This document shows positions 53,670-62,661 of a DNA stretch of 64,000 nt, piece after piece. The notes beneath the pieces are model-generated. The model saw only the letters and a program-made list of their open reading frames with translations. It had not been told where the DNA came from and made no database searches. This DNA comes from Chitinophagaceae bacterium (GTDB lineage: Bacteria > Bacteroidota > Bacteroidia > Chitinophagales > Chitinophagaceae). The DNA is taken from contig JADKKA010000019.1 of assembly GCA_016720745.1 (NCBI GenBank), forward strand, positions 186,001 through 250,000, in the 5' to 3' direction. The position numbers and the translations under genes are program-made. Within the stretch, counting starts at the first letter, position 1. The number at the start of each line of letters is the position of its first letter.

Positions 53670-54119
53670 ATGCGCATTTACCTTTTTATTTTATCAATTG
53701 TCCTTGCCTGCTCAGCCGGTGCCCAGGAGGCAAGGGATACTGTTTTTCTGATACGTGGAAGCATTTGTGGCTGCAAATTCAACCTGGATCCGGCAGCCGA
53801 TAAAGAGGTGTTGCTTACTGGCGGACACAGTATCGGCAGTGATGCCCAGCAGCCGGCTTATTATTCCAAAGAAGAAAAAGACTGGCAGCAGTTTCTCAAG
53901 AAAAACCTGGATACAGGCTTAAAAGGAAAGCATGAAGTGGAAGTGAGATTCCAGGTTAATAAGAATGGCGATTTATCTCATTTTGAATTATTGTCAGCTT
54001 CCCCGGCTCAAAAATTCCAGGAAGTGGTGAGGGTGCTAAAACTTTCAGGGAAATGGTTTCCTTCAATCCGTAACGGGTATTGTATTCAGTCATCCTTGCG
54101 GCAGGTATTTGAACTTTAA
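53670..54119 (+). CDS. Secreted TonB-C-terminal-like protein
   Basis: 149 residues with a signal peptide (MRIYLFILSIVLACSAGAQ). The C-terminal ~80 residues (HEVEVRFQVNKNGDLSHFEL LSASPAQKFQEVVRVLKLSG KWFPS) match the TonB/energy transducer C-terminal fold. No membrane anchor or Pro-rich spacer, so it is not a complete TonB; secreted TonB-like domains are common in the phylum and of unknown role. Start ATG at 53670 is used over TTG at 53667. Confidence 0.8.
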   Translation: MRIYLFILSIVLACSAGAQEARDTVFLIRGSICGCKFNLDPAADKEVLLTGGHSIGSDAQQPAYYSKEEKDWQQFLKKNLDTGLKGKHEVEVRFQVNKNGDLSHFELLSASPAQKFQEVVRVLKLSGKWFPSIRNGYCIQSSLRQVFEL

Positions 54120-54652
54120 TAGTCCGCGTAGTCTTTATACTCCTCCAGCATCTTTTCAATCTTCTTCAGCCATTCAACCTGCTTCTCTTTGTTTATGCTG
54201 TGATTGGTTTCCCGGTCGTATTTGCTTTGCATTTCTTCTTTTTCATCCAGGATCTCCTTGTAAATTTTTTGCAGATCCTTCCGGTAATTTTTTTGGTGGA
54301 AACGGTACTCCTGAACTTTTTTATAGAGCTTACGGGCATAGACTTCAGCGAGGTCAAAATGTCCCTGTTCATGACTGAGGATATAGGCCGTTTTATGCAA
54401 TCCCCAGGATCTTGTTTTTGAAAATTTTGATTCGATCCGGTAACTGATATCATTATTCCTGATACTGTAAGAAAAAACAAGGTAGGAGGCGGTGGTGGCG
54501 GCAGCGTCGCTGTTCGGATCCGGACTGGCTTTATAATCGGCCCAGGTCAGTTTGCGGCTGGCACTCCAGGCCAATAGTTCCTCTCCAGGTTGCTGGGCGG
54601 GAAGCAACTGGGGAACGATGGACAATAAAAAGATGAAAACGATATTTCGCAT
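54116..54652 (-). CDS. Secreted DUF922-like putative zinc protease
   Basis: 178 residues with a signal peptide (MRNIVFIFLLSIVPQLLPAQ). The motif LSHEQGHFDLAEVYARK is a HExxH-type zinc-protease signature of the DUF922 group, whose members are predicted secreted proteases. N-terminal LTWADYKASPDPNSDAAATT is a family start. Activity not demonstrated here. It overlaps the end of the TonB-like gene by 4 bases, tail to tail. Confidence 0.82.
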   Translation of the reverse strand: MRNIVFIFLLSIVPQLLPAQQPGEELLAWSASRKLTWADYKASPDPNSDAAATTASYLVFSYSIRNNDISYRIESKFSKTRSWGLHKTAYILSHEQGHFDLAEVYARKLYKKVQEYRFHQKNYRKDLQKIYKEILDEKEEMQSKYDRETNHSINKEKQVEWLKKIEKMLEEYKDYADY

Positions 54653-54717
54653 ATCCCGGTCTATTCAACGTAAAGTCGGGATAAATGTTTTAATCGCTGT
54701 TTAAGGCATCGTTAAAA

Positions 54718-54747
54718 TAAAAAACCCCGGTTGCGTAACCGGGGTTT
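54718..54747 (-). terminator. Terminator after pckA
   Basis: AAACCCCGGTT / AACCGGGGTTT stem with GCGT loop at about 54723-54747; minus-strand T-run follows. Confidence 0.85.
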
Positions 54748-54766
54748 CCTGATATGTTTATAAGTC

Positions 54767-56371
54767 TTAAATCTTCGGAGCCGCTGCCAGGATTTCGGCA
54801 GAAACACCATCCGCATATTTCTCAAAGTTTTTTACAAACAAGCCGGCCAGGTAGGCTGCTTTTTCGTCATAGGCTTTTTGATCTGCCCATGTATTGCGGG
54901 GATTCAGCACTTCGGTAGGTACATCCGGACAACTGGTGGGGATCGCCATGCCAAAAACCGGGTGGGTTTCAAATGTTACATTATCCAGCTTTCCTTCCAG
55001 CGCTGCAGTGATCATGGCCCGTGTATATTTTAACTTCATCCGGTTACCGATACCATAGGGGCCACCGGTCCAGCCGGTATTGATCATCCATACGTTCACT
55101 TTATTTTCCCGCATTTTTTCTCCCAGCATATGTGCATACTTGCCAGGGTGCAGGGGCAGGAAGGGGGCACCAAAGCAGGCACTGAATGTGGGCTTGGGTT
55201 CGGTTACACCGGCTTCTGTTCCTGCCACTTTAGCGGTATAGCCTGAAATGAACTGGTACATAGCCTGACCGGGATTCAGTTTGGAAACCGGCGGCAGTAC
55301 ACCAAAGGCATCGCAGGTGAGGAAGAAAATATTTTTAGGAAGTCCGCCCACTGATGGTTCCTGTGCATTACTGATAAAATGCAGGGGATAGGATACCCGG
55401 GTATTTTCTGTAATGGAGCCGTCATCGAAATTGATTCGATTGGTGCCGGGGAAAAAGCAGGTATTTTCTACGAGGGCACCGGGACGAATGGCATGAAAGA
55501 TCTCGGGTTCCTTCTCTTCTGTTAGATTGATGGTTTTGGCATAACAGCCTCCTTCAAAATTGAAAATATTATCTCCGGTCCATCCGTGTTCATCATCACC
55601 GATCAGTTGTCGGTTGGGATCAGCGCTGAGGGTGGTTTTTCCCGTGCCGCTCAGTCCGAAGAAAATAGCCGTGTCACCATCTTTTCCCATATTAGCACTG
55701 CAATGCATGCTCAGTACATTTTTTTCATGGGGAAGAATATAGTTCAGGATGGTGAAAATGCCTTTCTTGGTTTCACCGGTATAACCCGTGCCGGCAATTA
55801 AAATAGTACGGTGTTTAAAAGAAACCACCGCTGCATTGTGCTGCCGGGTGCCACATTCTTTGGGATCAAGTAGTAAACCCGGGGCAGAAATCACATACCA
55901 GTCGGGTTCAAAATTTTCCAGTTCCTCTTCTGTCGGGCGCAGGAACATATTATAGGCAAAGAGATTATTCCAGGGCTTTTCATTAACTACCCGCACGTTT
56001 AAGCGGTAACGGGGATCGGCGCAGGCATAGCAGTCGCGCACCCATAACTCGGGTAAACTATCCAGGTAGGCGCTTACTTTTTTTGAAATGATATCAAAGT
56101 ATTGGGGTTCGATTGGAATATTGAAATCATTCCAGTGTACGGAATCAGCAGTGGTTTCATCTTTTACTGTGAACTTATCTTTAGGCGAGCGGCCGGTAAA
56201 TTCGCCGGTCCGGATCACCAGGGCACCGGTATCATTCAGCACACCCTCTCCGATTCGGAGGGTATCCTGTACTAATTCTTCCGGACTTAACTGGTAGTGA
56301 ATGGTTTCGGAATGCTGAAGGCCCAATCGAAGCAGGCTTTTCTTAGGAATACTAACAACAGGTACTGACAT
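54767..56371 (-). CDS. pckA: ATP-dependent phosphoenolpyruvate carboxykinase
   Basis: Gluconeogenic enzyme that converts oxaloacetate to PEP using ATP. Features: GRSPKDKFTV near residue 60, the kinase-1a loop GLSGTGKTTLSADPNR and kinase-2 FNFEGGCYAKT, RISYPLHFISN-type block (VSYPLHFIS). ATG at 56371 (residue 26 of the longer frame) gives the usual N-terminus and 534 residues. Preceded by a 294-base spacer. Confidence 0.95.
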   Translation of the reverse strand: MSVPVVSIPKKSLLRLGLQHSETIHYQLSPEELVQDTLRIGEGVLNDTGALVIRTGEFTGRSPKDKFTVKDETTADSVHWNDFNIPIEPQYFDIISKKVSAYLDSLPELWVRDCYACADPRYRLNVRVVNEKPWNNLFAYNMFLRPTEEELENFEPDWYVISAPGLLLDPKECGTRQHNAAVVSFKHRTILIAGTGYTGETKKGIFTILNYILPHEKNVLSMHCSANMGKDGDTAIFFGLSGTGKTTLSADPNRQLIGDDEHGWTGDNIFNFEGGCYAKTINLTEEKEPEIFHAIRPGALVENTCFFPGTNRINFDDGSITENTRVSYPLHFISNAQEPSVGGLPKNIFFLTCDAFGVLPPVSKLNPGQAMYQFISGYTAKVAGTEAGVTEPKPTFSACFGAPFLPLHPGKYAHMLGEKMRENKVNVWMINTGWTGGPYGIGNRMKLKYTRAMITAALEGKLDNVTFETHPVFGMAIPTSCPDVPTEVLNPRNTWADQKAYDEKAAYLAGLFVKNFEKYADGVSAEILAAAPKI

Positions 56372-56665
56372 ATAGCAAGCATAATTTGTTGAAGATGCAA
56401 AGTTAAGTGAGAGAAGGGGTATCACACAAACGGGCGTTAGTGTCAAATATTAAAATTGAACCAATAATTATTGGAAAATGATCAAAATAACCCGTTTTTG
56501 ACCCTTTGAGATTGTAAAGAATCCAAAAAACAGGGATATTATTTGAAAACTGTCAAATCGGCTATTTTTTGACCAATTGTGATGAACAGTATCTGCTCAA
56601 TTCGTTTGCTCATTATCTTTAGCGGGTTAAGCCTTATCCCATTCACCAACAACTGCTAATTGCTC
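56372..56665. other. Divergent spacer between pckA and the aminopeptidase gene
   Basis: 294 bases, AT-rich. TTTTTGACC occurs twice (near 56493 and 56566). No gene, hairpin or recognised repeat; likely the regulatory region of both divergent genes. Confidence 0.4.
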
Positions 56666-57958
56666 ATGAAGTACTTACCCCTTAATGCCGGCATATTTGT
56701 CCAAAACAGAGAACGTTTTGTCAGCCGGATGCAAAAAAATGCCATTGCTATTTTTACCAGTAACGATGAAGTGCCCAGTAATGGCGATGCCATCTACCGG
56801 TTTAAACAAAACAGCGATCTGTTCTGGCTGAGTGGTATCACTCAGGAAGACAGCATGGTGATTCTTTTTCCGGATAATCCGGATCCCAAATACCGGGAAG
56901 TGCTGGTATTGGTTCGCCCCAACGAACTCAAGGAAAAATGGGATGGAAAAAGATTACGGGTAAAAGAAGCACAGGAAACCAGCGGTATGCAAACCATTGT
57001 GTGGCTGGATAGCCTGGATGGTTTATTACAGCCCTGGATTCATTTAGCAGATGCGATTTACCTTGACAGTAATGAAAATGACCGGAAGGCCAGTCTGGTC
57101 CGTTCCAGGGATTACCGTTTTATAGATGAAATGAAAAGCCGTTACCCTTTGCACCAATACCTGCGGGCGGCGAAAATCATGAAAGAAGTCAGGGCCATTA
57201 AAACGGCACTGGAAGTAGAAGTATTACAGAAAGCCATTGATATCACTGAAAATACATTCCGTCGTTTGCTGCAGTTCATCAAACCCGGTGTGATGGAATA
57301 TGAAATTGAGGCAGAGATTGTGCATTCATTCCTGAGTCAGCGTGCTACCGGAGAAGCTTATGGCAGTATCATTGCCAGTGGCGACCGGGCCCGAACACTG
57401 CATTACGTTTCCAACAGCGAAGAATGTAAAGATGGGGAACTGATCCTGATGGATTTTGGTGCAGAGTATGGTGGTTATTGTGCCGATCTTACCCGTACGG
57501 TGCCGGTAAATGGAAAATTCACCCGTCGTCAAAAAACGGTGTATAATGCCTGTCTGCACCTGCATGATTATGCCAAAAGCATCCTGAAGCCGGGCATCAA
57601 TATACTCGACTATACAGACAAGATAGGGGAGGAAGCCACCCAGCAATTCCTGAAGATTGGCCTGCTGCGGAAATCAGATGTAAAAAATGAGGATCCGGAG
57701 AACAGGGCTTATCGCAAATATCTCTATCATGGCATTTCCCATCACCTGGGAGTGGATGTACATGACCTGGGCACCCGCACCGAACCCATCAAGGCCGGGA
57801 TGGTCTTTACAGTGGAGCCGGGCATTTATATTGAAGAAGAGCAAATGGGTGTGCGGATTGAAAATAATCTCTGGATCACCCGTAATGGCAATAAAGACCT
57901 GATGAAGAATATCCCGATCACGGCAGAGGAAATTGAGACACTGATGAAGAAAATGTGA
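56666..57958 (+). CDS. Xaa-Pro aminopeptidase (M24)
   Basis: Removes N-terminal residues before proline. 430 residues from the ATG at 56666; a TTG at 56660 would add two. The N-terminal domain (SDLFWLSGITQEDSMVILFP) and the pita-bread fold with all five metal ligands are visible: Asp in LMDFGAEYGG, Asp in YCADLTRTVP, His in GISHHLGVDVH, Glu in FTVEPGIYIEE and Glu in VRIENNLWI. No signal peptide, so cytoplasmic. Confidence 0.93.
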   Translation: MKYLPLNAGIFVQNRERFVSRMQKNAIAIFTSNDEVPSNGDAIYRFKQNSDLFWLSGITQEDSMVILFPDNPDPKYREVLVLVRPNELKEKWDGKRLRVKEAQETSGMQTIVWLDSLDGLLQPWIHLADAIYLDSNENDRKASLVRSRDYRFIDEMKSRYPLHQYLRAAKIMKEVRAIKTALEVEVLQKAIDITENTFRRLLQFIKPGVMEYEIEAEIVHSFLSQRATGEAYGSIIASGDRARTLHYVSNSEECKDGELILMDFGAEYGGYCADLTRTVPVNGKFTRRQKTVYNACLHLHDYAKSILKPGINILDYTDKIGEEATQQFLKIGLLRKSDVKNEDPENRAYRKYLYHGISHHLGVDVHDLGTRTEPIKAGMVFTVEPGIYIEEEQMGVRIENNLWITRNGNKDLMKNIPITAEEIETLMKKM

Positions 57959-58130
57959 GAATGAGGGAATGTGGGAATGAGGGAATGTGATAAATGTGGA
58001 AATGTGAGAATGAGGGAATGGGGAAATGTGGAAATAAGCTAAAGCCGGAATGGTATAATTTTCACATCTTCACATTTGTCATATTTTCACATTTATCACA
58101 TTCTCACATTTACACATTCACCTATGTTTG
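57959..58130. repeat. Inverted array of GAATGTG words before pssA
   Basis: Left arm: GGGAATGTGATAAATGTGGA-type words (57961-58035); right arm after a ~20-base spacer: the complementary words CACATTTATCACATTCTCAC (58089-58110). The arms share an exact 16-base inverted match (GAATGTGATAAATGTG and its complement). Ends 5 bases before pssA. Confidence 0.6.
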
Positions 58131-58134
58131 CAAT

Positions 58135-58899
58135 ATGAAGCAAATCCCCAATCTCTTTACACTGCTCAACCTCTTCTTTGGCTGTATCGCAATTGTATTC
58201 ATGATGCAAAACGGTATTGCTATTTCGGGGAATGAAAATGGCAGTACCTGGATTGATATGCCTGAATCCATCTGGCTGGCCTCTCTTTTTATCGGACTGG
58301 CAGCGGTGGTTGATTTTCTGGATGGTTTTGTAGCGAGGCTCCTGGGGGCCAGTTCTGAAATGGGCAAACAACTGGATTCACTGGCGGATGTGGTGAGTTT
58401 TGGGGTGGCACCCGGTATGATCCTGTACCAGTTCCTTCGTTTGAGTTTTGCAAGGGAAACCAGTGCTATGGATACTTCCATTATCTGGCTCTTACCTGCC
58501 TTTATTTTGCCCTGTGCAGCAGCCTGGCGACTGGCCAGATTCAATCTGGATCCTTCTCAATCCGATTCATTCAAAGGCATGCCGGTACCGGCGGCCGGTA
58601 TATTTGTGGCCTCCATGCCGCTGATTTACTGGAATGTGAATACAGAGTCGATCACTTTATTACTCCTGAATAAGTGGGTGTTGTATGGTATCATTGTCCT
58701 GCTGAGCTGGCTGATGGTTTCCCGTCTGCCCCTGATGGCCCTCAAGTTTAAAAATTTCAGCATCGCTGATAACTGGCCCAAATACCTGATCCTGCTGCTG
58801 GCCGTGCTGGGTTTTGTAATGCTGAAATGGCTGGCCGTTCCCCTCGTGGTGCTCGCCTATGTTGTTGTATCTTTGCTTTTCCAAAACAAAAAAGCATGA
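58135..58899 (+). CDS. pssA: CDP-diacylglycerol-serine O-phosphatidyltransferase
   Basis: Makes phosphatidylserine from CDP-diacylglycerol. The CDP-alcohol phosphotransferase motif is DFLDGFVARLLGASSEMGKQ then LDSLADVVSFG, with the metal-binding aspartates. Five to six predicted membrane helices. The frame opens at 57994 through the repeat, but the ATG at 58135 (MKQIPNLFTLLNLFFGCIAI) is the true start. The stop overlaps the purS start (ATGA). Confidence 0.93.
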   Translation: MKQIPNLFTLLNLFFGCIAIVFMMQNGIAISGNENGSTWIDMPESIWLASLFIGLAAVVDFLDGFVARLLGASSEMGKQLDSLADVVSFGVAPGMILYQFLRLSFARETSAMDTSIIWLLPAFILPCAAAWRLARFNLDPSQSDSFKGMPVPAAGIFVASMPLIYWNVNTESITLLLLNKWVLYGIIVLLSWLMVSRLPLMALKFKNFSIADNWPKYLILLLAVLGFVMLKWLAVPLVVLAYVVVSLLFQNKKA

Positions 58900-59141
58900 C
58901 CTATACTGTTCAGATAAAAGTAATGCCTCTTAAAGAATTGCTCGATCCACAGGGTAAAGCCGTGATGGGCGGTTTACAAAATCTCGGCCTTGGCGGAGTG
59001 GAAGATGTGAGGATTGGCAAGAATATCACCCTACAGGTGAATGCTGATTCTCCCGAGAAAGCAAAGTCTATTGCCGAGGAAGCCAGTCGAAAACTGCTGA
59101 GTAATCCGGTGATGGAATATTTTGAAGTAACAGTACAGTAA
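58896..59141 (+). CDS. purS: Phosphoribosylformylglycinamidine synthase subunit PurS
   Basis: Small subunit of the three-part FGAM synthase, purine pathway. 81 residues starting MTYTVQIKVMPLKELLDPQG, with KAVMGGLQNLGLGGVEDVRI and the C-terminal ARKLLSNPVME-type end (SRKLLSNPVMEYFEVTVQ). ATGA overlap with pssA shows translational coupling. purQ and purL are not in the window. Confidence 0.93.
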   Translation: MTYTVQIKVMPLKELLDPQGKAVMGGLQNLGLGGVEDVRIGKNITLQVNADSPEKAKSIAEEASRKLLSNPVMEYFEVTVQ

Positions 59142-59142
59142 A

Positions 59143-59247
59143 GTGAAAATGTGAAAATGTGGGAATGTGAAAATGTGAAAATGACACTCACTTAATTACG
59201 GTCTCTCATTCTCACATTCATCACATCTACACATTCTCACATTTAAC
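59143..59247. repeat. Inverted array of AATGTG words after purS
   Basis: GTGAAAATGTGAAAATGTGG words (59143-59180) followed by the complementary CTCATTCTCACATTCATCAC words (59206-59225). Same word family as the array before pssA. Confidence 0.6.
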
Positions 59248-59252
59248 CCTCC

Positions 59253-59918
59253 ATGCTCTACTTAGTCCCCACCCCCATTGGTAATTTAAAGGACATCACC
59301 CTTCGGGCGCTTGACGTTTTGAAGGAAGTAGACCTGGTATTGGCCGAAGATACCCGCACCAGTTCTCATCTGCTGAATCACTATGCGATTCAAAAACCGC
59401 TTTCACCTTATCACCAGCACAATGAACATAAAGTGCTGCAGCATATTGTAGAACAGTTACAGGCTGGGAAAAAAATGGCACTGGTTACGGATGCGGGTAC
59501 ACCCGGAATTTCCGATCCGGCTTTTTTACTGGTGAGGGAATGCATTCGTGTAGGTGTAAAAGTAGAAACACTCCCGGGCGCAACCGCCTTTGTACCTGCC
59601 TTGGTGAATAGTGGTATTCCAACCAACCGCTTTTGTTTCGAAGGTTTTTTGCCTTTGAAAAAAGGCCGGCAAACCCTGCTCAAACAACTGGCCGAAGAAG
59701 AAAGGACCATGATTTTTTATGAATCACCGATGCGGCTGGTGAAAACCCTGGATGAATTCATTGTTTATTTTGGTGCCGAACGACAGGCTGCAGTAAGCAG
59801 GGAACTCAGTAAAATGTTTGAAGAAAACCAACGGGGCAGCTTGCAGGAACTGGCTGATTATTTCAGGGAGAAAACGGTGAAAGGGGAAATCGTAATCGTA
59901 GTGTCGGGTAAGGAATAA
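59253..59918 (+). CDS. rsmI: 16S rRNA 2'-O-methyltransferase RsmI
   Basis: Methylates C1402 of 16S rRNA. N-terminal LYLVPTPIGNLKDITLRAL, then AEDTRTSSHLL, TDAGTPGISDPAFLLV and RFCFEGFLPLKKGRQ; SAM fold of the tetrapyrrole-methylase type. 221 residues, short side of the family. Confidence 0.95.
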   Translation: MLYLVPTPIGNLKDITLRALDVLKEVDLVLAEDTRTSSHLLNHYAIQKPLSPYHQHNEHKVLQHIVEQLQAGKKMALVTDAGTPGISDPAFLLVRECIRVGVKVETLPGATAFVPALVNSGIPTNRFCFEGFLPLKKGRQTLLKQLAEEERTMIFYESPMRLVKTLDEFIVYFGAERQAAVSRELSKMFEENQRGSLQELADYFREKTVKGEIVIVVSGKE

Positions 59919-59932
59919 GTCATTTTTTTCCG

Positions 59933-60616
59933 CTAATAGAATGTACAAATCTCTGATAACAATTTTCGATGAATATCCGGCACCCAGCATGCTGCAGCAG
60001 CATAACCCACCGGTATCAGCAGGAATGGTTTTTCATTATCCGGTCTTTGTAGAATTTCTTTCAGGAACTGCATAGGGGAAGGCGTATGGGTTAAAGCACA
60101 GAGCCCGGCATGATGAATGGCAGTTAATAAAATACCACAGGCCAGTCCGCAACTTTCATTGGCATAGTATACCTGCCCGCGACTGCCATCCGGTTTTAAT
60201 TCATATGATTTTCTGAAAACAACAATCAGCCAGGGTGCTGTTTCCAGAAATGGTTTTTTCCAGTCTGTCTGCAATGGACGTAAATCAGCCAGCCATTCTT
60301 CCGGCATCCGTTGATGATAGCTTTCATATTCCTCCTGTTCAGCTGCTTCCCTGATTTGTTTTTTGATGGCGGGATCACTAACCGCACAAAAGATCCAGGG
60401 TTGTTTATGGGCGCCACTGGGGGCCGTGGATGCGGTAAGAATCAGTTGCTCAATCACGGTTTGGGGAACCTGCCGGTCCGAAAAATCGCGAATGGTTCTC
60501 CTTTTATCCATCCAGTTGAAAAATTCACATGATTTTTGGATCATTTCCGTTTCAGGAACCGTCTCTTTGGTATATTGTACAAATGGAAAACCGCCGATCA
60601 ACTTTGTTTTTACCAT
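59933..60616 (-). CDS. Nitroreductase-family FMN oxidoreductase
   Basis: 227 residues. FMN-binding motifs: MDKRRTIRDFSDRQVP and APSGAHKQPWIFCAV, and the C-terminal LLIPVGYAAA. Similar to iodotyrosine-deiodinase-like nitroreductases. Substrate unknown. Faces the M1 peptidase gene. Confidence 0.88.
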   Translation of the reverse strand: MVKTKLIGGFPFVQYTKETVPETEMIQKSCEFFNWMDKRRTIRDFSDRQVPQTVIEQLILTASTAPSGAHKQPWIFCAVSDPAIKKQIREAAEQEEYESYHQRMPEEWLADLRPLQTDWKKPFLETAPWLIVVFRKSYELKPDGSRGQVYYANESCGLACGILLTAIHHAGLCALTHTPSPMQFLKEILQRPDNEKPFLLIPVGYAAAACWVPDIHRKLLSEICTFY

Positions 60617-60657
60617 AACCCTTGTTTACCGAAATTTACCACTTCAAACTTTAATAC

Positions 60658-62499
60658 ATGAAGAAAGGACTGATTTTCTCAATGCTCGTCATGGTATCTT
60701 ATATCCTCCAGGCCCAGCCTGACCGCTGGCAGCAACGGGTAAAGTACACCATGAATATTGACATGAATGTGCAAACCAATCAGTTTACCGGCAAGCAGAA
60801 ACTGGAATACTGGAATAATAGTCCGGATACCCTGAACCGCGTTTTCTATCATCTTTATTTCAATGCTTTTCAGCCCGGCAGTATGATGGATACCCGCAGC
60901 CGCCGGCAGGGAGTCGTGAATGGTCCCGGTGGACGACCCGATTGGGATCAGCGGGTAAAGGACCGCATCCTGAATCTGAAACCGGATGAGATCGGTTACC
61001 AGAAAATTCTATCACTGAAGATGAATGGCAAACCACAGTCTTTCAATATGCAGGAAACCATTCTGGAAGTAAAACTGGATAAACCCATCCCGCCCAAATC
61101 CAAAGTGGTTTTTGAAATGGAATTTGAAGCACAGGTACCCCTGCAGGTTCGTCGCAGCGGAAGGGATAACCCCAGTTCCAAAGTGCGGTATTCCATGACG
61201 CAATGGTATCCTAAATTATGTGAGTATGATTATGAAGGATGGCACCCGACACCCTATGTAGGTAGGGAGTTTTATGGCGTATGGGGTGATTTTGATGTGA
61301 GCATCAATATTGATAAAAAATATATTCTCGGTGGTACCGGATACCTGCAGAATCCCAACCAGATCGGTTATGGGTATGAAACTCCGGGAGCTAAAGTACA
61401 GCAGCCGGCTGGCGACAAACTCAACTGGCGTTTTATCGCACCCAATGTGCATGATTTTGGATGGGTGGCTGATCCGGAATTCATTCATAAAAGCAAAAAA
61501 GTAAGGGATAGTCTGACCCTGCACCTTTTATACAAGCCCACCAATTCCACTGCAGCAGAATGGGAGCAGGTATTAGTGGATGCTGAAAGAGCCTTGCCCC
61601 TGATTGAAAAAACATTTGGTCATTATCCTTATAAGCAGTTTTCGTTTTTACATGGAGGAGATGGTGGTATGGAATATCCGATGGCCACACTTTGTATCGG
61701 GCCCGGTGCCTGGCTGCATGAATGGCTGCATAACTGGTATTACGGCATGCTGGGCACCAATGAATCACTTTATGGCTGGATGGATGAAGGATTTACAACT
61801 TATGCCGAAGACCGGGTACAGGCTTTCCTGGATGGTAACAAAGGGTTTGCTTATGATGGAACTTACCGTGGTTATGTGGGGCTGGCAAAGAGTGGAAAAG
61901 AAGAACCCCTGACCATCCATGCCGATCATTTTAACCTGAATTCTGCCTATGGTGCAGCGGTGTATTCAAAAGGCGGCGTGTTCATGGAGCAACTGGGTTA
62001 TATCGTTGGTGCACCGGTGCGGGATAAAATTTTGCTGGAGTATTATAAGCAATGGCGTTTCAAACATCCCAATGCCAATGATTTTATGCGGGTGGCGGAA
62101 AAAGTAAGCAATATGAAACTGGATTGGTACAAAGAATACTGGATCAATTCCACGAGAACGATTGATTATTCCATTGATAGTTTATGGGAAGAGGGCGGCA
62201 AGACAAAAGTGAGGCTGGGCCGGATTGGATTAATGCCCATGCCGATCGATTTGCAGATTACTTTTAAGGATGGAACCAAAGAGCTGCATTATGTGCCGAT
62301 GAACCTGATGTATGGTGAAAAGCCGGTGGAAGATGCGGCTGTTCCCCGCAAGACATATGAGCCCTGGAAATGGACACATCCAACCTATATCATTGAAACC
62401 ACCCGGAAGCTGGGTGATTTTTCCGTTGTTGAAATTGATCCCAGTCTGCGACTGGCGGATATAGAACGAAAGAATAATAAGTTTGAGCCGAAGTGGTGA
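60658..62499 (+). CDS. Secreted M1-family metallopeptidase
   Basis: Zinc aminopeptidase with a signal peptide (MKKGLIFSMLVMVSYILQAQ). Zinc site HEWLHNWYYG followed 18 residues after the second His by Glu in WMDEGFTTYAEDR. The upstream M1 motif reads GGMEYP in place of the usual GAMEN, so the substrate amine-binding step may differ. 613 residues. Ends at 62499 before a strong hairpin. Confidence 0.92.
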   Translation: MKKGLIFSMLVMVSYILQAQPDRWQQRVKYTMNIDMNVQTNQFTGKQKLEYWNNSPDTLNRVFYHLYFNAFQPGSMMDTRSRRQGVVNGPGGRPDWDQRVKDRILNLKPDEIGYQKILSLKMNGKPQSFNMQETILEVKLDKPIPPKSKVVFEMEFEAQVPLQVRRSGRDNPSSKVRYSMTQWYPKLCEYDYEGWHPTPYVGREFYGVWGDFDVSINIDKKYILGGTGYLQNPNQIGYGYETPGAKVQQPAGDKLNWRFIAPNVHDFGWVADPEFIHKSKKVRDSLTLHLLYKPTNSTAAEWEQVLVDAERALPLIEKTFGHYPYKQFSFLHGGDGGMEYPMATLCIGPGAWLHEWLHNWYYGMLGTNESLYGWMDEGFTTYAEDRVQAFLDGNKGFAYDGTYRGYVGLAKSGKEEPLTIHADHFNLNSAYGAAVYSKGGVFMEQLGYIVGAPVRDKILLEYYKQWRFKHPNANDFMRVAEKVSNMKLDWYKEYWINSTRTIDYSIDSLWEEGGKTKVRLGRIGLMPMPIDLQITFKDGTKELHYVPMNLMYGEKPVEDAAVPRKTYEPWKWTHPTYIIETTRKLGDFSVVEIDPSLRLADIERKNNKFEPKW

Positions 62500-62511
62500 T
62501 GAATAATGAGC

Positions 62512-62553
62512 TTAAAAGGAAATTCCTCCGGCATCGGGGGAATTTCCTTTTAA
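62512..62553 (+). terminator. Terminator after the M1 peptidase gene
   Basis: Stem TTAAAAGGAAATTCCTCCG (62512-62530) with CGGGGGAATTTCCTTTTAA (62535-62553): 19 positions with one G-T pair. Confidence 0.85.
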
Positions 62554-62661
62554 GGGTTTTTATTTCTGTTGGATCCTTCTTTCTTTTTGGGGCAATGCCG
62601 AAAAGTAAATAGATTCAGTAAGGCTGATTAATTTCTACTTTAACTATTCAAAAATCTCCTT

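Noticed and set aside
57961..58130. CRISPR array in the GAATGTG spacer (and similar word spacers).
   Set aside because: Units are 7-10 bases, imperfect and without distinct spacers; no cas genes anywhere in the window.
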